From the NCBI GenBank assembly GCA_011321815.1, contig DROS01000069.1, positions 62,001-126,000 on the forward strand: a stretch of 64,000 nt of DNA, written 5' to 3'. Under the pieces are notes generated by a model that had not been told where the DNA came from, did no database searches, and saw only the letters and a list, made by a program, of their open reading frames with translations. Source of the DNA: Gammaproteobacteria bacterium (GTDB lineage: Bacteria > Pseudomonadota > Gammaproteobacteria > SZUA-152). Of the stretch, positions 56,609-64,000 are shown piece by piece (position 1 is the first letter of the stretch; each line of letters opens with the position of its first letter). A program made the translations under genes and the position numbers.

Positions 56609-58369
56609 ATGTCCGGCCGTATCCCTACTTCCTTTATCGACGAGCTGTTAGTGCGCGTCGATATCGTCGATGTCATCGACAGCCGTGTGCAGCTGAAAAA
56701 GACCGGGCGTGAATATCAAGCCTGTTGCCCCTTTCACAACGAAAAAACCCCCTCATTTACCGTTAGTCCTGACAAGCAGTTTTATCACTGCTTCGGTTGT
56801 GGTGCGCATGGCTCGGCGCTGGGTTTTCTTATGGAATACGAGCACCTGGGTTTTGTGGAAGCGGTGGAGGAACTGGCTGCCGGAGCCGGTATGGAGGTGC
56901 CGCGTGAAGCGGGCCAGGCTTTCAGCGGGCAAAGTCATCAGGACCTTTATGGCGTAATGGAAAAGGCGGCGCAGTATTACCGTCAGCAATTGAAGCGGCA
57001 CGAGCAGGCCGCGCAGGCGACGGACTACCTCAAAGGGCGTGGTCTTACCGGTGAAGTGGCCGCTGCATTTGAATTGGGTTTTGCGCCGCCAGGCTGGAAC
57101 AATCTCGGCGCATATTTACTGGCGCAGGATGTGAGTGAAACACAGCTGATGCAGGCCGGACTGATCGTGAAAAAGGACAGCGGCGGTTACTACGACCGTT
57201 TTCGTGAGCGCATCATGTTCCCGATTCGTGACCGGCGCGGCCGGGTGGTGGCTTTTGGTGGGCGTCAATTGGGTGGCGGTGACGGCCCCAAGTATCTCAA
57301 CTCCGCAGAAACAGCGATTTTTCATAAAGGCCGTGAGCTTTACGGCTTGTTTCAGGCCCGCAAAGCAGAACGCAAACTCGAACGACTGGTGGTGGTGGAG
57401 GGATACATGGACGTGGTGGCGCTGGCGCAATTCGGTGTGTGCAATGCGGTGGCCACGCTGGGTACGGCCACCACACGCGATCACCTGGAGCGCTTGTTCC
57501 GGGTGGTGCCGCAGATCGTATTTTGTTTTGATGGTGACCGCGCCGGACGACAGGCAGCGTGGCGCGCGCTGGAAAATGCCCTGCCAGTATTAAGTGAGGG
57601 GCGGCAGATTCTGTTTATGTTTCTGCCCGATGGCGAAGACCCGGACACGCTGGTGCGTAAAGAGGGTAAAGACGGATTCGAGGCGCGGGTCACAGACGCC
57701 AGCTCATTTTCCGACTATTTTTTTGGCGAGCTTAGTGGTGCTGTTGATATGACGGGCATTGATGGCCGGGCACGGCTGGTGGAGCAGGCGCGGCCTTTGC
57801 TGGAAAAACTGCCAAAAGGTGTGTTTCGTCATATGATGGCTGCGCGTTTGGCGGAAATTGCCAAAGTTGATGCCTCTGCGCTCGGTGGATTGATGGCGGC
57901 AAAGCGCTCATCATCACGGACCCCGCTTCGATCCGCGCATGTTATTAAAAGCGTACCGTCTCTCATGCGCAAGGTAATCCAGCTGTTATTGCATCGGCCG
58001 GCATTGATTATGCACATTGACGATTGGTCAGTATTGCAAGGGCTGGATCAGCCTGGCCTGCCTTTATTGCAGGAGCTGGTTGAATTATTGCAACAAAGCC
58101 CACAACTTAGTTGCGGAGCCATTGTCGAACACTGGCGTGCTCAGGAAAAGCGCGAAGAGGCGGGACATCTTGCCCGGTTGGCGGGGCAACCTCTGATGGT
58201 GCCCGAAGACGGGCTGGAGGCCGAGTTCGTCGCAGCAGTGGAAAAGCTGGCCATATTGCGGGATGAGCAACGCTGGGAATACCTGGAGTCAAAAGTGCAG
58301 CTGGGTTCGGCCAGCGATGCTGAAAAAAGCGAATATTTTGCGCTAAGCTCCGGCGGCCGGCAGCGGTAA
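56609..58369 (+). CDS. dnaG: DNA primase DnaG
   Basis: DnaG makes RNA primers at the replication fork. The N-terminal zinc domain has CCPFHNEKTPSF and YHCFGCGAHG (ligands Cys, His, Cys, Cys, about residues 38-64). The TOPRIM core has VVEGYMDVVALAQ and CFDGDRAGRQAA with the metal-binding acidic residues. The C-terminal helicase-binding domain (about residue 440 on) is divergent but present. Length is 586 residues. The start is ATG at 56609 (SGRIPTSFIDELL). It is the third gene of the group, followed by rpoD after about 115 bases. Confidence 0.96.
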   Translation: MSGRIPTSFIDELLVRVDIVDVIDSRVQLKKTGREYQACCPFHNEKTPSFTVSPDKQFYHCFGCGAHGSALGFLMEYEHLGFVEAVEELAAGAGMEVPREAGQAFSGQSHQDLYGVMEKAAQYYRQQLKRHEQAAQATDYLKGRGLTGEVAAAFELGFAPPGWNNLGAYLLAQDVSETQLMQAGLIVKKDSGGYYDRFRERIMFPIRDRRGRVVAFGGRQLGGGDGPKYLNSAETAIFHKGRELYGLFQARKAERKLERLVVVEGYMDVVALAQFGVCNAVATLGTATTRDHLERLFRVVPQIVFCFDGDRAGRQAAWRALENALPVLSEGRQILFMFLPDGEDPDTLVRKEGKDGFEARVTDASSFSDYFFGELSGAVDMTGIDGRARLVEQARPLLEKLPKGVFRHMMAARLAEIAKVDASALGGLMAAKRSSSRTPLRSAHVIKSVPSLMRKVIQLLLHRPALIMHIDDWSVLQGLDQPGLPLLQELVELLQQSPQLSCGAIVEHWRAQEKREEAGHLARLAGQPLMVPEDGLEAEFVAAVEKLAILRDEQRWEYLESKVQLGSASDAEKSEYFALSSGGRQR

Positions 58370-58437
58370 ATCGAACATTAAACATACACTATTATTAACG
58401 CGGCCGAAACTGGTCGCCAAGGCCTGGAAAAGTCAGG

Positions 58438-58443
58438 TATAAT
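58438..58443 (+). promoter_or_regulatory. Candidate -10 box before rpoD
   Basis: A perfect TATAAT lies 42 bases before the rpoD start, within GTCAGGTATAATGCCCGG. No acceptable -35 is seen at the standard distance. An internal promoter for rpoD is plausible, since E. coli has several in the same gap. Confidence 0.35.
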
Positions 58444-58485
58444 GCCCGGCTCTTTTTAGGTCGGTGTCGGGGGCTGGTCAATTAC

Positions 58486-60354
58486 ATGTCTATGAATGCA
58501 GAGCAACAATCGCAGTTAAAACTGTTGATCGCGAAGGGTAAGGAACAGGGCTACCTGACATACCGGGAAGTCAATGATCACCTGCCCAGCGGTATTGTCG
58601 AGGCGGATCAGATTGAAGACATCGTCCGCATGATCAACGATATGGGCATCGTCGTGCATGAAGTGGCCCCAGACAAAGACAGTATCGTACTGTCTGAAGA
58701 CGGTGTGTCCACCGACGAAGATGCGGCTGAAGAGGCCGCGGCCGCGCTGGCCAAGATCGACAGTGACTTTGGCCGCACTACCGACCCGGTGCGCATGTAT
58801 ATGCGTGAGATGGGTACGGTGGAGTTGTTGACCCGCGAAGGCGAAATCGTCATTGCCAAGCGCATCGAAGATGGCATCAATCAGGTCATGAATGCCCTGT
58901 CACATTATCCTGGCACTATTCGCACTGTGCTGGATATTTTCGAAAAAGTGGAGGCAGGCGAAACCCGCCTTACCGACCTGCTTTCTGGTTTTGTTTCGGA
59001 AGATGATGAAATTCCCGCCCCTGCCCCTGCCCCGGCGGCAACTAAAAATGACAAGGCCCCTGAAGACGGCAAGTCCGACGATGATGTCGAGGAAGAGGCT
59101 GTTGACACCGGCCCCGATCCTGAAGAGGCCAAAGAGCGCTTTGCTTCCATAAAAAAACTGTTTATCCGCCATAACAAAGCGGCGGAAAAGTATGGTTGTG
59201 CCGATGAGCGCTGCGTAAAAATATACACCCAGATGGTTAACGAGCTGGCAGAGATCAAGCTGGTGGCCAAAGTATCAGAAATGCTGATATCCAATGTGCG
59301 TGAAATCGTGAACAGTGTGCGCACTCACGAACGGGTGATTATGGATATTTGTGTCAGCAAGGCCCGTATGCCACGCAAGGAATTCATTGCCTCTTTTCCT
59401 GATAATGAAACCGATATGGACTGGTTGCAGCGCCAGATTGAGGCCAAGAAAAATTATTCCGAGGTCCTGGCGAATTATGCCGACGAAATCCGTCGTTCTC
59501 AAAACAGGCTCGTGGCTTTGCAGGAAGAGGCCGGTATTTCCATTGGCGAGATCAAGGAAATCAACCGCAAGATGTCCATTGGCGAAGCCAAGGCCCGCCG
59601 CGCCAAAAAGGAAATGGTGGAAGCCAATCTGCGGCTGGTGATTTCCATCGCCAAAAAATACACCAATCGTGGTTTGCAATTCCTCGATCTGATTCAGGAA
59701 GGCAATATTGGTTTGATGAAAGCCGTGGATAAATTTGAATATCGCCGTGGGTATAAATTTTCGACGTACGCCACTTGGTGGATTCGCCAGGCCATTACCC
59801 GCTCCATCGCAGACCAGGCACGCACCATTCGTATTCCTGTGCACATGATTGAAACCATCAACAAACTTAACCGCATTGCGCGGCAAATGCTGCAGGAAAT
59901 GGGACGTGAGCCTACGCCGGAAGAGTTGTCGGAACGCATGGAAATGCCGGAAGACAAAGTGCGTAAAGTGCTGAAGATCGCCAAAGAGCCCATTTCCATG
60001 GAGACCCCCATTGGTGATGACGAAGACTCGCGCCTGGGTGATTTCATTGAAGATGCCAACCTGCTGTCACCAGTGAACTCGGCTACCTTCGAAGGTCTGC
60101 GTGAAGCCACGTTGGACGTGCTGGATGGACTCACAGCCCGCGAAGCCAAAGTGTTGCGCATGCGTTTTGGCATCGACATGAACACTGATCACACACTGGA
60201 GGAAGTGGGCAAACAATTTGATGTGACACGTGAACGTATTCGTCAGATCGAAGCCAAGGCCCTGCGTAAATTACGCCATCCCAGTCGTTCGGATAACCTG
60301 CGCAGCTTTATTGACGCCGAAAAAACTGAACAGTCTTCATCGGGTTCTTCGTAA
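58486..60354 (+). CDS. rpoD: Primary sigma factor sigma-70
   Basis: The housekeeping sigma factor, 622 residues. Region 1.1 is at the N-terminus ([20 protein letters not shown]). Region 1.2 starts at [21 protein letters not shown], cited here by its YMREMG core. A large non-conserved insert with an acidic Pro/Ala stretch lies around residues 165-210. Region 2 has [16 protein letters not shown] and [16 protein letters not shown]. Region 4 has [20 protein letters not shown]. It closes the rpsU-yqeY-dnaG-rpoD group and is followed 64 bases later by a tRNA. Confidence 0.98.
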   Translation: MSMNAEQQSQLKLLIAKGKEQGYLTYREVNDHLPSGIVEADQIEDIVRMINDMGIVVHEVAPDKDSIVLSEDGVSTDEDAAEEAAAALAKIDSDFGRTTDPVRMYMREMGTVELLTREGEIVIAKRIEDGINQVMNALSHYPGTIRTVLDIFEKVEAGETRLTDLLSGFVSEDDEIPAPAPAPAATKNDKAPEDGKSDDDVEEEAVDTGPDPEEAKERFASIKKLFIRHNKAAEKYGCADERCVKIYTQMVNELAEIKLVAKVSEMLISNVREIVNSVRTHERVIMDICVSKARMPRKEFIASFPDNETDMDWLQRQIEAKKNYSEVLANYADEIRRSQNRLVALQEEAGISIGEIKEINRKMSIGEAKARRAKKEMVEANLRLVISIAKKYTNRGLQFLDLIQEGNIGLMKAVDKFEYRRGYKFSTYATWWIRQAITRSIADQARTIRIPVHMIETINKLNRIARQMLQEMGREPTPEELSERMEMPEDKVRKVLKIAKEPISMETPIGDDEDSRLGDFIEDANLLSPVNSATFEGLREATLDVLDGLTAREAKVLRMRFGIDMNTDHTLEEVGKQFDVTRERIRQIEAKALRKLRHPSRSDNLRSFIDAEKTEQSSSGSS

Positions 60355-60418
60355 GCGGTTTTTATCGGTCAGCAGTTTTCTTGATTGCGGGCTAAAGGTG
60401 TTAATATTTGTCATATTC

Positions 60419-60495
<77 letters not shown>

Positions 60496-60512
60496 TAAAA
60501 TCAAAGACTTAC

Positions 60513-60540
60513 GAAATCCTGCCTTGTGCGGGATTCTTTA
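60513..60540 (+). terminator. Terminator after the tRNA
   Basis: AATCC-T-GC (60515-60522) pairs with GC-G-GGATT (60528-60535) and is followed by CTTTAT. It is a modest intrinsic terminator 20 bases after the CCA end. Confidence 0.5.
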
Positions 60541-60599
60541 TGCAGGCGCCACGTGGACAAAGAAGGGGTGATGAAAGTGCTCGCGTCCCCGCTTTGCCA

Positions 60600-61241
60600 T
60601 CAAGTCTGCGACATGCTGCGTTTACTGCGTAGCCACCTGAGCAGAGGTTGCCATTGCTCGATATCTTGCGCTACCAAAGACGGCGCCAACTCAAAAATCC
60701 CCAGCCCCTGTTCTTCAGCGTGAATGTAGTTTTGTGTGTCGCGCAGGGTGGCGATAAAAGGGATTTTCAAGCTCTTCAGAAACTTTTCCAGCTTGTGATA
60801 AACCAGCGTGTTTTCCCGTACCCGGTTGGCGACAACGGCCAGCTTGGTCTGTTTGCGCGAAATTTTGCCCACCAGCAATAAGTCGCGGATAAAATGTGAT
60901 GCGGCGCGAATGTCGATGGGAGAAGGCAATACTGGGATGATGATCGTATCGGCACGCCTCACCATGGCCGTGAGATCTTTGCCGCTGATACCCGCAGGTA
61001 CGTCATAAATGGCGATGTCGATGTTACGGGGAATACGCATGCCTTGCTCGGTGCCGTCGATGCCGAGAATTTCCCAGTCGTCCTCAGAACGGGCGGCCAG
61101 CCATTCCAGTCCGGATTTTTGTGGGTCAAAATCCACCAGAGCGACAGCTTTACCCTCGGTGGCGTAGTGGCTGGCCAGGTTACTGGCCAGGGTGCTTTTA
61201 CCGCAACCTCCTTTGGCGTTCAATAACATAATGCTGCGCAT
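60600..61241 (-). CDS. Orphan ParA-family ATPase
   Basis: A 213-residue deviant-Walker ATPase (NAKGGCGKSTLASNLASH at residues 8-25, then VALVDFDPQKSGLEWLA and IAIYDVPAG). It lacks the HTH of plasmid ParA and has no ParB next to it. Orphan ParA proteins of this size position cargo such as plasmids, chemoreceptor arrays or carboxysomes; no such cargo gene is nearby. A strong AAAGGAAG precedes the ATG. Its cargo and partner are unknown. It is downstream of ubiD's start on the same strand with a gap of about 90 bases. Confidence 0.86.
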   Translation of the reverse strand: MRSIMLLNAKGGCGKSTLASNLASHYATEGKAVALVDFDPQKSGLEWLAARSEDDWEILGIDGTEQGMRIPRNIDIAIYDVPAGISGKDLTAMVRRADTIIIPVLPSPIDIRAASHFIRDLLLVGKISRKQTKLAVVANRVRENTLVYHKLEKFLKSLKIPFIATLRDTQNYIHAEEQGLGIFELAPSLVAQDIEQWQPLLRWLRSKRSMSQT

Positions 61242-61330
61242 GATCGCTTCCTTTTGTCGGTCTGAATTTATCGGGCTGCCTTTGCTGTTGGCCGATTATA
61301 GTGGTAGACCAGTAAAAAAGTCGCGGACTT

Positions 61331-62824
61331 TTATGACCCGCTGCCAGCACCGACTGGATTATCAATTTCTAATGATTTCCAGATGTTATCGACCCTTTTT
61401 TTCACTTCTTCAGTCATTTGAATGGGTTCTCCCCATTCGCGGTTAGTTTCGCCGGGCCATTTGTTGGTTGCATCAAACCCCATTTTTGAGCCCAGCCCGG
61501 ATACCGGGGAAGCAAAATCCAGATAGTCGATAGGTGTATTTTCGATGATGGTGGTATCGCGTGCCGGGTCCATGCGCGTGGTCATGGACCAGATCACATC
61601 CTCCCAGCTGCGGATATCCACGTCGTCGTCGCACACCACCACAAACTTGGTGTACATGAACTGGCGCAGGAATGACCACACCCCTAGCATCACGCGCTTG
61701 GCATGACCGGGGTACTGTTTTTTCATGCTGACACAGGCCCAGCGATAGGAACAGCCTTCAGGTGGCAGATAAAAATCCACGATTTCCGGGAATTGTTTTT
61801 GCAAGATGGGCACAAAAACCTCATTCAATGCCACGCCCAATATGGCGGGTTCGTCCGGGGGGCGGCCTGTGTAGGTGCTGTGGTAAATGGGGGCATGGCG
61901 GTGGGTGATGCGTTCGATGGTGAATACAGGGAATTTATCCACCTCGTTGTAATAGCCAGTGTGGTCACCAAAGGGGCCCTCATCAGCAATGACACCTTCT
62001 TCCAGGTAACCCTCCAGTACAAATTCGGCGGAGGCGGGCACTTGCAGTTCGGAATTGTTGCATTGCACCACCTCGGTTTTGGAGCCGCGCAGCAGCCCGG
62101 CAAAGCCGTATTCAGACAGCGCGTCCGGTACCGGGGTGACCGCAGCGAGAATAGTTGCAGGGTCAGCACCCAGTGCCACGGCAATGGGGAAACGTTCGCC
62201 AGGATGCGTTTCGCACCAGTCACGAAAATCCAGCGCGCCGCCACGGTGGGCCAGCCAGCGCATGATCACCTGATTTTTGCCGACGACCTGCTGGCGATAA
62301 ATGCCCAGGTTCTGCCGGTCTTTATTGGGCCCTTTAGTGACCACCAGTCCCCAGGTAATCAGCGGCCCCACATCGCCGGGCCAACAGGTCTGGATGGGCA
62401 GCTTGCTTAAATCGACATTGTCGCCTTCGATGACGATCTCCTGGCAAGCGGCCTTTTTTACCACCTTTGGCGCCATGTTCAGCACCTGCTTGAATACCGG
62501 CAGTTTGTCCCACGCATCTTTCATGCCCTTGGGGGGGGCTGGCTCCTTCAGAAAGGCCAGCAATTTGCCCACTTCGCGCAATGCTGCCACCGATTCTTCA
62601 CCCATACCCAGGGCCACGCGCTCCGGAGTGCCAAACAGGTTGCCGAGTACGGGAATGTCGGAGCCGGTGACGTTTTCAAACAACAGTGCGGGACCGCGTG
62701 CGCGCAGGGTACGGTCGCAGATCTCAGTCATCTCCAGGTTGGGGTCAATCTCCTGGGTAATGCGTTTAAGTTGGCCGCGTTTTTCCAGTTGGGCGATAAA
62801 ATCTCGCAGGTCTTGGTATTTCAT
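61331..62824 (-). CDS. ubiD: 3-octaprenyl-4-hydroxybenzoate decarboxylase UbiD
   Basis: UbiD removes the carboxyl group from prenylated 4-hydroxybenzoate, using prenylated FMN made by UbiX. The family blocks [28 protein letters not shown] and [13 protein letters not shown], with the catalytic Arg/Glu region, are present. Length (497 from the ATG at 62824) is that of E. coli (497). Together with ubiC and ubiA at 17-18.5 kb, three successive ubiquinone steps are in the window; UbiX is not. It is the first gene of a short minus-strand unit. Confidence 0.96.
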   Translation of the reverse strand: MKYQDLRDFIAQLEKRGQLKRITQEIDPNLEMTEICDRTLRARGPALLFENVTGSDIPVLGNLFGTPERVALGMGEESVAALREVGKLLAFLKEPAPPKGMKDAWDKLPVFKQVLNMAPKVVKKAACQEIVIEGDNVDLSKLPIQTCWPGDVGPLITWGLVVTKGPNKDRQNLGIYRQQVVGKNQVIMRWLAHRGGALDFRDWCETHPGERFPIAVALGADPATILAAVTPVPDALSEYGFAGLLRGSKTEVVQCNNSELQVPASAEFVLEGYLEEGVIADEGPFGDHTGYYNEVDKFPVFTIERITHRHAPIYHSTYTGRPPDEPAILGVALNEVFVPILQKQFPEIVDFYLPPEGCSYRWACVSMKKQYPGHAKRVMLGVWSFLRQFMYTKFVVVCDDDVDIRSWEDVIWSMTTRMDPARDTTIIENTPIDYLDFASPVSGLGSKMGFDATNKWPGETNREWGEPIQMTEEVKKRVDNIWKSLEIDNPVGAGSGS

Positions 62825-62872
62825 GGTCATCGCTTTTTGCAGGGCTGTTCAGCATATCAGAAAGTGGAGTGG

Positions 62873-64000
62873 TTACGGCCTGGCCGGGCCCGTGCCGGGC
62901 AGGTCACCAAACAGGGACGCCGTTTCCTGCCAAACATCGTCAGCAAAGCCGCTGCCTGCTTCAGCATAAAGATTGACCGCATAGTCCACGCCCGCGTGTT
63001 TAAGGCGTTCGACTTCGTCGTCGTATTTGGCAATGGCAGCAATGCGGCCATGATAATCCAGTTTGCGTATTTGTCGCACGGCGGCAAGGTTCTCATGGTG
63101 GCTGGGCATGGCCAGCAGGATCAGCTTCAGTGTGTTGTTATCCAGATTTATGCGTTCCCAGAATTCCGGGTCTGTGGCACTGCCTGCGATAACACGGCGA
63201 CCGGCGGCAAGGTGGGCTTGTGCTGTCTGGGCATCCTGATCAATGCCCAGCACGACGTTACCAAGGCGCGCGTGCAGGCATTCGTAAGCGCCGCCACCCA
63301 CCCGGCCCATGCCGAGGATCAGCACCGAAGTGTCGCCAGGAGTGATGTCTTCTTCCTCTCGAATGCGGGTGAGGGTTTCGGCACGCAATAATTTTTGGCG
63401 GTAACGGCTATAGAGCCGGTTTGAAGCAATGTTCAGCGGCGCAGCAAGAATAAACGAGATAGCCAGAGCGATGGCAATAATGGCCAGCCATTCATTGCTG
63501 AGCCAGCCACTGGCAACGGCGATAGCGGCAACGATAAGGCCAAATTCGCTGTAATTAGCCAGACTGAGGCTGGCGAGAAAAGCGGTGCGCGCACGCAACT
63601 GAAAGCGTGAAAACAGCCAGAAAAACAGGCCGGTTTTCAGTGGCAGCAGCAGCGCCAGCAGCAGCGCGATGCCCACCGTCTGCGGCGAAAGCCCACCGGC
63701 AAGACCGATGGTAAGAAAAAACCCCACCAGAAAGAGATCCTTGAAATTCAGCAGGTGGCGGGCAAGCTCCTCTGACTTGGAGTGTGAGGCCAATAGCAAG
63801 CCAAGGATAAGTGCGCCAAGATCACCTTTTACGCCCACTGCTTCGAATACCGCTGCGCCACCCAGGGCCAGACTAAGCCCAAACAGCACCAGCAATTCAC
63901 CATGCCCCGCTTTTTCCAGCAACAAGGTGAGCAGAGGGCGTAGAGGGATCAGCCCGAGCAATAACAAAGCCCAGGGTGTGGGGATTTTTCCTGCGGAAAG
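62873..64000 (-). CDS. Kef-type K+/H+ antiporter (CPA2) with RCK/TrkA-N domain, N-terminus beyond window
   Basis: The C-terminal 375 codons are present; the frame is open to the window edge. The membrane part shows the CPA2 helices (LFGLSLALGGAAVFEAVG, LGALILGLLLASHSKSEELA, FFLTIGLAGGLSP and SLANYSEFGLIVAAIAV). The cytoplasmic part is an NAD-binding TrkA-N/RCK domain (VLILGMGRVGGGAYECL, VLGIDQDAQTAQAHL, AGSATDPEFWERINL). The closest types are KefB/KefC and YbaL. It moves monovalent cations against protons under nucleotide control. Both ends of the window thus carry potassium-related genes, though they are unlinked. Confidence 0.9.
   Translation of the reverse strand, partial: LSAGKIPTPWALLLLGLIPLRPLLTLLLEKAGHGELLVLFGLSLALGGAAVFEAVGVKGDLGALILGLLLASHSKSEELARHLLNFKDLFLVGFFLTIGLAGGLSPQTVGIALLLALLLPLKTGLFFWLFSRFQLRARTAFLASLSLANYSEFGLIVAAIAVASGWLSNEWLAIIAIALAISFILAAPLNIASNRLYSRYRQKLLRAETLTRIREEEDITPGDTSVLILGMGRVGGGAYECLHARLGNVVLGIDQDAQTAQAHLAAGRRVIAGSATDPEFWERINLDNNTLKLILLAMPSHHENLAAVRQIRKLDYHGRIAAIAKYDDEVERLKHAGVDYAVNLYAEAGSGFADDVWQETASLFGDLPGTGPARP

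Noticed and set aside
60540-60560. GCGCCACGTGGACAAA as a parS site near the tRNA
   Set aside because: The core CCACGTGG matches but both outer arms differ from known parS sequences.

Overview
The window is a chromosomal segment of a non-enteric gammaproteobacterium. The evidence is the gene orders, all typical of that class: lptBAC-rpoN-hpf-ptsN with hprK and rapZ, mnmG-rsmG-parA-parB next to the atp operon and glmUS, rpsU-yqeY-dnaG-rpoD with tsaD divergent, and ubiC-ubiA. SlyX, CysB, RapZ, NudE and a DUF3301 protein fit as well. The genus cannot be named from the sequence alone. Almost every stretch is coding and most genes are housekeeping.

Layout. 0-7 kb: the end of trkH, small genes (DUF3301, slyX), a methyltransferase, cysB, a Sel1-repeat protein, an HDOD and a PilZ protein, and a secreted polysaccharide deacetylase. 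Two short transposon-like elements (MITEs) of one family lie here. 7-18.5 kb: a long minus-strand gene train, ubiC-ubiA-yrbG-kdsD-kdsC-lptC-lptA-lptB-rpoN-hpf-ptsN-hprK-rapZ-EIIA-HPr. It links ubiquinone synthesis, Kdo and LPS transport, sigma-54 and the regulatory (nitrogen-type) PTS. 18.7-35.3 kb: a plus-strand block with mnmG, a DUF302 gene, rsmG, parA, parB, the complete ATP synthase operon (atpZ/atpI/B/E/F/H/A/G/D/C), glmU and glmS. The strand switch at about 18.6 kb and the parAB neighbourhood suggest the replication origin is not far away, but no DnaA boxes or parS site were found.

35.4-42.8 kb is the least familiar part. It holds a small exported protein, an ExeA/GspA-like AAA ATPase fused through a membrane segment and a long Pro/Ala linker to an NTF2-like domain, an outer-membrane beta-barrel candidate, a large lipoprotein with Ig-like repeats, and a Lys/Ala-rich histone-H1-like protein on the opposite strand. 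The three large genes look like one envelope-spanning unit. 43.5-47.5 kb: a FIST sensor gene followed by a PAS-GAF-PAS-GGDEF-EAL enzyme, a two-gene cyclic-di-GMP sensory operon. 47.5-50.8 kb: a 1.1-kb AT-rich gene-free stretch holding another inverted-repeat element, then a solitary acetolactate-synthase-like ThDP enzyme.

50.8-64 kb returns to housekeeping: a DnaJ-related protein, a secreted FKBP isomerase, cysQ and nudE, an HU-type protein with a Lys-rich tail, tsaD, the rpsU-yqeY-dnaG-rpoD macromolecular-synthesis group followed by a CAU tRNA (probably Ile2), an orphan ParA ATPase, ubiD, and the C-terminal part of a Kef-type cation/proton antiporter running off the edge.

The clearest non-genic discoveries are the MITE family (copies at 1321-1431 and 5666-5840, each with 5-bp target duplications, plus a probable solo end at the yrbG stop codon), the unrelated inverted-repeat element at 47695-47855, and a candidate small RNA downstream of glmS.
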